Assembly: GCF_001610895.1 (NCBI RefSeq)
Contig: NZ_CP011275.1
Span: forward strand, 22,055-86,054
DNA: 64,000 nt
Source: Planctomyces sp. SH-PL62
Lineage (GTDB): Bacteria; Planctomycetota; Planctomycetia; Isosphaerales; Isosphaeraceae
Direction of reading: 5' to 3'
Numbering within the stretch: the stretch's first letter is position 1; the number at the start of each line of letters is the position of its first letter. Positions 59,730-64,000 of the stretch are shown piece by piece. The notes below the pieces were generated by a model, which was given only the letters and a program-made list of their open reading frames with translations, did no database searches and had not been told where the DNA came from. A program made the translations under genes and the position numbers.

Positions 59730-61061
59730 TCAGGCCGCGAGCCGCAGCAGCCTGTCGGCGGCGGCTTGAATTTCCGCGTCGGTCGGGCCGGACCGCAGGA
59801 TCGCGAGAATCTCCCCGGCCAGGATCTCGCGGCGCCAGGCCCGGCGCTTGTCGGCATGGCTCGGTCGGCGCAGCTGCGAGTCCCACGGCGAGTCGGAGCG
59901 GTCCACCAACTCGGCCTCCGACCGTCTCCACGCCCAGGCCTCCGTCAGGGTGTAGGTCCAGAGGCAGACGTGGAAAGCCCCGACGCTCGCGTGGATGAAC
60001 CGCACCTGCTGCTTCCCCGCCCCGACGACTTCCTTGATCTCGCGGAAGGCTACCTCCAGGCTGAAGCGATCCGCGATCGTCGTCAGGACGTCGGCGACCG
60101 TGGCTTCGGGGTCGGTGCAGAAGTAGGCCCGCCAGCCGTGCGGCTCGTCGACCAGCACGACCAGGATCACGCCGCCGGCCGGCCGCCACGTCGCCAGGAA
60201 CGTCTTGTAACGCTTAACCTCGGCGCCGTCGTAGAGGTCGAAGGAGCCTCGCGACCAGCCCCGCTTCTGACCGGCCCGCTTGGCCAGGTCGACGACTCGC
60301 TCGCCGTAGACGCGAGGGCGACCCCGCCTGCCCGACGGCCTGGGGCCGGGGATGGTCCGCAGCGCCGCGTCCTTGCGGAGCCGGCTGACGACCGTCATCC
60401 CCAGGGCCTTCGCCGGCTTCAGCAGCTCCTTCTTCGCGTAGGCGCCGTCGGCCACGACCCAGATCGGCCTCTTCATCAGGCCGAGCCACGGCCTCGCCCA
60501 TCGCAATAGCTCGACGGCCATCTCCAGTTTGGTGCGGAACGCGGGCCGATGCTTGGGGGCGATCGCCGGCAGGTCCACCCGCCGGACGTACAGCCGCGAC
60601 AGCAGCGGCAGGCCGATCACGCCCCAGGACCGATGCTCGACCAGCAGCGCCAGCACCACGAAGACGTGGCCGTAGACGTGCGGCGATCCGGCCGGGCCGG
60701 GCGTCGGGTTGTGATGCACGCCGGCGGCCTGGACATACGGGCCGTAGCGCCGCGTCGGCGTATCGTCGAGCGCCAGCGTCAGCCGACCCCGCCCCGTCGC
60801 GAGCGGCGCGACGACCTCGTTCAGCAAGCGGCCGGCGATCGAGCTGGCCTCCCTCCCGGCCGCCGCGACGGCGATGTAGCAGGACTGGAAGCGGCCGCTC
60901 AGCCCCGCGGCCCGAATCCACGTCGTGACGGTCCGCCGGCCGTGAGCCAGCACCGCGCCGACGAACAGCAGGGCGAGCCGGGGCGCCGACCGTCGGTCGA
61001 GCGGGCCGGAGAGACGGACGAACCACTGGCAGGGGGCGGGCGTCGGATGCGAGGATGTCAT
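59730..61061 (-). CDS. transposase, DDE_5/IS701-like family (different from copies 1-3)
   Basis: 443 aa (MTSSHPTPAPCQWFVRLSGP). Typical parts are GRRTVTTWIRAAGLSGRFQS CYIAVAAAGRE, the first Asp in LTLALDDTPTRRYGPYV, the second in IWVVADGAYAKKELLKPAKA, and the Glu region FSLEVAFREIKEVVGAGKQQ VRFIHASVGAFHVCLWTYTL. The frame is complete. I could not find convincing terminal inverted repeats or target duplications around it, so element ends are not given. Confidence 0.85.
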   Translation of the reverse strand: MTSSHPTPAPCQWFVRLSGPLDRRSAPRLALLFVGAVLAHGRRTVTTWIRAAGLSGRFQSCYIAVAAAGREASSIAGRLLNEVVAPLATGRGRLTLALDDTPTRRYGPYVQAAGVHHNPTPGPAGSPHVYGHVFVVLALLVEHRSWGVIGLPLLSRLYVRRVDLPAIAPKHRPAFRTKLEMAVELLRWARPWLGLMKRPIWVVADGAYAKKELLKPAKALGMTVVSRLRKDAALRTIPGPRPSGRRGRPRVYGERVVDLAKRAGQKRGWSRGSFDLYDGAEVKRYKTFLATWRPAGGVILVVLVDEPHGWRAYFCTDPEATVADVLTTIADRFSLEVAFREIKEVVGAGKQQVRFIHASVGAFHVCLWTYTLTEAWAWRRSEAELVDRSDSPWDSQLRRPSHADKRRAWRREILAGEILAILRSGPTDAEIQAAADRLLRLAA

Positions 61062-61094
61062 CGGGGCCGGCTCCGCTCAGGTCGATGGTTTGGT

Positions 61095-61520
61095 GTGGTA
61101 ACCTCCATCGTCCCGGGCGAGCCGGTCCTCGTCCACCTGATACCTTCGAGCCGGGAGCTGCGGTCGGACATGGGCCGGATCGAGGATTGCGACCTCTGGT
61201 GGTTTCGCGAGCTGTATTCGATCCTCGCCGCGTTCGCCGATGCACCCGAGAATACCATCGCCCGGATCGGTGGGGGCGTATCCGTCCCCGACGATCAGGC
61301 CGAGGACCTGGACCACTTCCGAGGCTGCATCCTCGCGAAGTACCCGGACGCCCGCGATCTCGCCGTGATGAAGGTCGTCGAAGAGGTCGACGCGATCCTC
61401 GAACGACGAAGTCTCGGGGGAGAAGCCTTCGAGGAAGGGTTCTGGACGAATCAGGGCTTCCGGGAGCACCCCGACTGGAAGGCGATCCGGGGCCGGGCGC
61501 GGTCGTTCCTGCTGCGGTGA
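61095..61520 (+). CDS. hypothetical protein, 141 aa
   Basis: GTG 61095 start (VVTSIVPGEPVLVHLIPSSR). It is acidic and helical, with DMGRIEDCDLWWFRELYSIL AAFADAPENTIARIGGGVSV and a C-terminal EEGFWTNQGFREHPDWKAIR. No family recognised. The frame continues upstream antisense to the transposase, so the N-terminus may have been altered by that insertion. Confidence 0.5.
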   Translation: MVTSIVPGEPVLVHLIPSSRELRSDMGRIEDCDLWWFRELYSILAAFADAPENTIARIGGGVSVPDDQAEDLDHFRGCILAKYPDARDLAVMKVVEEVDAILERRSLGGEAFEEGFWTNQGFREHPDWKAIRGRARSFLLR

Positions 61521-61658
61521 TTCCGCGCCGACTCATCCCGCAACGCTCGCCTCGTTCGAGCGGCGACCGATCAGAGGTCGGCTCAAGCCTTCAACCAAGG
61601 AACGACCAGGGTTGGCCCATTTATCAAATTCCCGGAAAGTGCAGCCGATACTATCCAC

Positions 61659-61718
61659 TCAAACTCCCCAGCGGGCCAGCCGGCGGCGGATGAACTCCGC
61701 CTCCCCGGCGATGGTCAG
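61659..61718 (-). other. very short reading frame with recurrent EAxxIRRxLxRWG motif
   Basis: Reads TIAGEAEFIRRRLARWGV then stop, overlapping the stop codon of the decayed gene upstream; the only start-like codon is CTG. The same motif ends a remnant at 58733-58795. It could be a coupled micro-gene or the end of a shifted frame of the upstream gene. Confidence 0.35.
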
Positions 61719-62460
61719 CGGTTGTCGCCCCGGCGCGCCGCAGCCGCCAGGGCTCGCGCCTTCTTCGCCTCGTATTCGGAGCGTCGGGCGTCCGACCGGT
61801 GCTTCTTGAGGGCCTGGGCGAGCGCCTTCCGCCTCTCGGCCCGGGTGGGGCCCTGGCGGGCTTGGCCTTCGCCTTCGGCTCCTTCGGCGGGTCCTTCCGG
61901 GGATCGCGGCGGAGAGCCGGGTGCAAGCCGTCCAGGCCGCTCCGGTCGCAGCAGGGTCGGTAGTCGCGCGAGCCCTTGGGATACGGGTGCGTGGTGTGGC
62001 TGCATTTCATCCCCGGTGTGAATGCCTCGAATGCCTCGATCGGGAACCGGGGGTTCAGCCTGGGGGCCTTCGCCCGGCTCGACTCCGGCCTCATAGTCGC
62101 GGCGGGCCACCGCGCTGCACGGCTGGGCGACCATGTGGACGTCGGCCTCGGCCTCGTCGGCGATGTCGGAGTCGTGCCACCCCGCCTTGCGGAGCGCGAT
62201 CCAGCCCCGGACCTCTTCGAGACTTTCTCCGGCGTCGGGTTCGGGTTGAGTGGCTGGCTCCATGCGGCCGGCGTCGAGGCCGCGACGGGATCGCCGCACC
62301 GCTCGACGGCGGCTCGCACGCGGGCCAGGGTGACACCCAGCTTCCCGGCGATTTTCGGCAGGGCCTCGCCCTTGGCGCGACGGGCCATGACGTGGGCGTC
62401 CAGCTCGGCGACCTGGCGGGCCTCGCGCTCCCGGAACGGACTGACGGCCGCGACGCTCAA
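61715..62460 (-). pseudogene. HTH-containing accessory gene broken by several frameshifts
   Basis: The pieces in order are MSVAAVSPFREREARQVAEL DAHVMARRAKGEALPKIAGK LGVTLARVRAAVERCG (frame A, TTG start 62460), LEEVRGWIALRKAGWHDSDI ADEAEADVHMVA (frame B), FPIEAFEAFTPGMKCSHTTH PYPKGSRDYRPCCDRSGLDG (frame A) and RAERRKALAQALKKHRSDAR RSEYEAKKARALAAAARRGD (frame B). At least three frame changes are needed. The first part is a helix-turn-helix; the third has Cys/His pairs like a zinc site. Its start overlaps the stop of the HTH fragment upstream. Confidence 0.6.
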
Positions 62461-62732
62461 GGCGAGTCCTCCAGATGCTCAGCCTCGTGGCCCTTGGGGA
62501 AGTTCAAGCGGCGTTGCACGGCGGCGACCGAGACCTGCCCGGAGTGGACGATCTCCGCAAGGGTTCTACCCTCGGGACGCTCGGCCAGCCACTTCACGCC
62601 CTGGGACAGCATCCGTTCGCCGCACGGCCGGGCGTGCTTAGCCAGGACGTAATGGAGGTTCGTCCGTCCGCAGCCGCACCGCCTCGCGATCTCCGATCGG
62701 GTCGCGCCTTCCGCAGCCAGGGAGCGAATCCG
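62457..62732 (-). pseudogene. HTH-domain fragment without a standard start codon
   Basis: The frame reads RIRSLAAEGATRSEIARRCG CGRTNLHYVLAKHARPCGER ... GRTLAEIVHSGQVSVAAVQR RLNFPKGHEAEHLEDSP. Two helix-turn-helix-like parts are visible. A TAG lies directly upstream of the first Arg and there is no ATG, GTG or TTG near the N-terminus, so it is 5'-truncated or uses a rare start. Its stop overlaps the TTG of the next gene (TTGA), showing they were once coupled. Confidence 0.5.
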
Positions 62733-62819
62733 CTATAATGCCGACTGGCGGGAAGAGGGGGACTGCGCCTTGGTGGCCGCAGCCATCGAGGCCGTCTTCC
62801 GCGAACTGGGGTAGCTCCC

Positions 62820-63065
62820 GTGGTGCTCAGACTCACTCGCGCATTCGTCGACCTGCTGCGTAAACAACCGTTAACCTACGGCGAGCGCAAGGCGGTCGAG
62901 ATCGAGGACGAGTGGTTCGACGCGCTCGCCGAGTCGGATTCCGACGGCGTGTTCGGAATTCTCGACCCCATCCCCGAGCAGGAACCGTCGTTCAAGTTCC
63001 CGCTCCGCAAGGTCAAGGAGCCCCGTCATGACCAGATTTCTCGACCTGAAGGCAGACGGGCGTGA
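62820..63065 (+). CDS. small hypothetical protein, 81 aa
   Basis: Double GTG start at 62820/62823. The product MVLRLTRAFVDLLRKQPLTY GERKAVEIEDEWFDALAESD ... is amphipathic and then acidic. No family recognised. A frame ending just before it (RYNADWREEGDCALVAAAIE AVFRELG then stop at 62815) also looks coding and may be the end of a decayed gene. Confidence 0.4.
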   Translation: MVLRLTRAFVDLLRKQPLTYGERKAVEIEDEWFDALAESDSDGVFGILDPIPEQEPSFKFPLRKVKEPRHDQISRPEGRRA

Positions 63066-63115
63066 CGACCATCCAGCGGAAGTCGTCGGCGACGTCGACC
63101 TCGGCCACGATCACG

Positions 63116-63388
63116 TCAGTGTCCAGATGGTCCGCTAACTTCTCGCGGGCACGCCTCGCAGATGACGCGTCGGCGGTCGTATTCCTCGACAACGACGTTC
63201 GCCAGCCCCGACGCCACGAACCGGCCCAGGGCCCCGGCGAGGTTCGCCGCCTGGGTCGCGAGCGGCGGGTACGCGGGGGTCTCGACGGGGGCGGCTTCGG
63301 GCTCGACGCCGGCCGACTTCTCGGCGATCCAGCGGAGGCCGGATTCCGAGGAGGCCGATTCGGACGAGGGGGTGTGGGGGTGGACCAA
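63116..63388 (-). pseudogene. 3'-truncated gene of a Cys-rich accessory protein
   Basis: MVHPHTPSSESASSESGLRW IAEKSAGVEPEAAPVETPAY PPLATQAANLAGALGRFVAS GLANVVVEEYDRRRVICEAC then PREVSGPSGH and a stop. The last good part, RRRVICEAC, looks like the start of a multi-cysteine zinc region that should go on with further Cys pairs; it is cut short. Codon pattern supports it over the overlapping plus-strand frame. Confidence 0.45.
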
Positions 63389-63643
63389 GTGCCATCGGCT
63401 GCCGAACTACGCCCCGGAGGACACGGCCGAACTGCGATCGCGGCTGCGTTGAGAGCCGTCGGCCCTATGGAGTCGGTCGGACCCCCTCGCCTCGTTTATC
63501 CGCCACGCCTAGATCCCGCTCCGGTTATAAACGTCGTCTTTTTAGCCAGGCTGAAGTCAGCAGGACGTCGCGGGCGGCGATGCCAGGAGATACCGACGCT
63601 GGATGAACGAGCTCTCCGTCGGTGCGACGTAAAACGAAAGCGT
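63389..63643. other. 255-bp stretch with no gene seen
   Basis: No frame has coding character on either strand except a doubtful plus-strand end (WTKCHRLPNYAPEDTAELRS RLR, stop 63452). Lower GC around 63520-63600 may hold a promoter. Confidence 0.35.
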
Positions 63644-64000
63644 CTACGAGTCTCCCATTCGCACGCTGGGCCAGAGCTCTTTGATGTGCCAGCAGGCCGC
63701 TTCGACGTCCTTGCGAAGCTCCTTAAAATTGCTCGGCGCCTCGTGGACCCGACCGGCGAAGACGTCGACGAAGTTGCACCGCCTGCGGTCGACGGCCCCG
63801 TCAGGACCGCTCAGACGCTCCTCGACGAATTGGTGCAAGAGCGTGGCGCTGTAGGCCGCCCACTTGTCCGTGATCGGCTTGGTCTTCACGTAACGGAACT
63901 TCAGCGCGCCGAACTTCGGCCCGCGACCCTGGACGATGAGGTCCGGCATCACGGTCACGCAAACGCCGCCGATTTCAAAGCGATGAGCCGGATCGTTGCC
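63644..64000 (-). CDS. hypothetical protein, 5' end outside window
   Basis: The frame is open to the window edge: HRFEIGGVCVTVMPDLIVQG RGPKFGALKFRYVKTKPITD KWAAYSATLLHQFVEERLSG ... EAACWHIKELWPSVRMGDS. The order beta strand, PDLIVQG, GALKFRYVKTKP, then helices resembles PD-(D/E)XK-like hypothetical proteins, but the catalytic residues cannot be assigned. Moderate GC. No other context. Confidence 0.6.
   Translation of the reverse strand, partial: GNDPAHRFEIGGVCVTVMPDLIVQGRGPKFGALKFRYVKTKPITDKWAAYSATLLHQFVEERLSGPDGAVDRRRCNFVDVFAGRVHEAPSNFKELRKDVEAACWHIKELWPSVRMGDS

Noticed and set aside
59713..61080. Ends of the element carrying the transposase at 59730-61061
   Set aside because: Only a 5-bp CTGAG match between the two sides and no target duplication; too weak to call.

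Overview
The window looks like DNA of a planctomycete of the Isosphaeraceae type (relatives of Paludisphaera, Aquisphaera or Tautonia). The support is very high GC, many GTG/TTG starts, a DUF1559 pseudopilin-like protein, DUF1573 and MauE-type redox proteins, and large TPR-linked glycosyltransferases. A repA gene, an iteron array, parAB and five parS-like palindromes near 30.2-34.4 kb point to a plasmid or megaplasmid, or an integrated plasmid. No tRNA, rRNA or CRISPR array was seen.

Layout. 0-3.7 kb: an AlbA_2-type ATP-binding regulator cut by the window edge, a small thioredoxin-fold protein and a hypothetical protein. 3.9-7.9 kb: a recombinase cassette (a 78-codon gene, a gene split by a frameshift at seven C, and a large serine recombinase) closed by a strong terminator. 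7.9-15.8 kb: a parB 3' fragment followed by stacked insertion sequences (two inverted IS701-type copies around an ISNCY-type element, a nested IS5 element, an IS66 element that entered the end of a DUF932 gene). 16.8-24.4 kb: a minus-strand gene set with a glycosyltransferase-TPR protein, a DUF1573 protein, an IS5 insertion, a small secreted 8-cysteine peptide, a secreted protein, a DUF1559 protein, a MauE-type protein carrying an extra CxxC domain, and a TlpA-type thioredoxin. 24.9-30 kb: a third IS701 copy, a frameshifted Cas4-like nuclease, a small unknown gene and an orphan IetS-like subtilase whose start is fused to parB-downstream DNA. 30.2-35.2 kb: parB, parA, repA, the iteron origin and a decayed second parB.

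35.5-38 kb: a glycosyltransferase and a lodAB-like pair with lodA truncated. 38.1-44.8 kb: a second IS66 copy, then a small Cys/Gly-rich gene, a large RHS protein ending in a phospholipase A2-like domain, and a beta-propeller lipoprotein that may be its immunity partner. 44.9-55.9 kb: a glycan gene cluster with a TPR-GT4, a four-domain GT/methyltransferase/GT2/GT2-TPR protein, further GTs, an IscU-like protein missing its first cysteine, an RGP/UDP-arabinopyranose mutase-like protein, a DUF3431 protein and a radical SAM enzyme. 56-64 kb: scattered small genes, a DUF5677 protein, a zinc-ribbon protein, another transposase and several decayed genes.

The points most worth following are the RHS-phospholipase operon, the 8-cysteine peptide with its MauE/TlpA-type partners, the parS-like cluster at the origin, and the repeated parB-downstream segment that joins two parts of the window.
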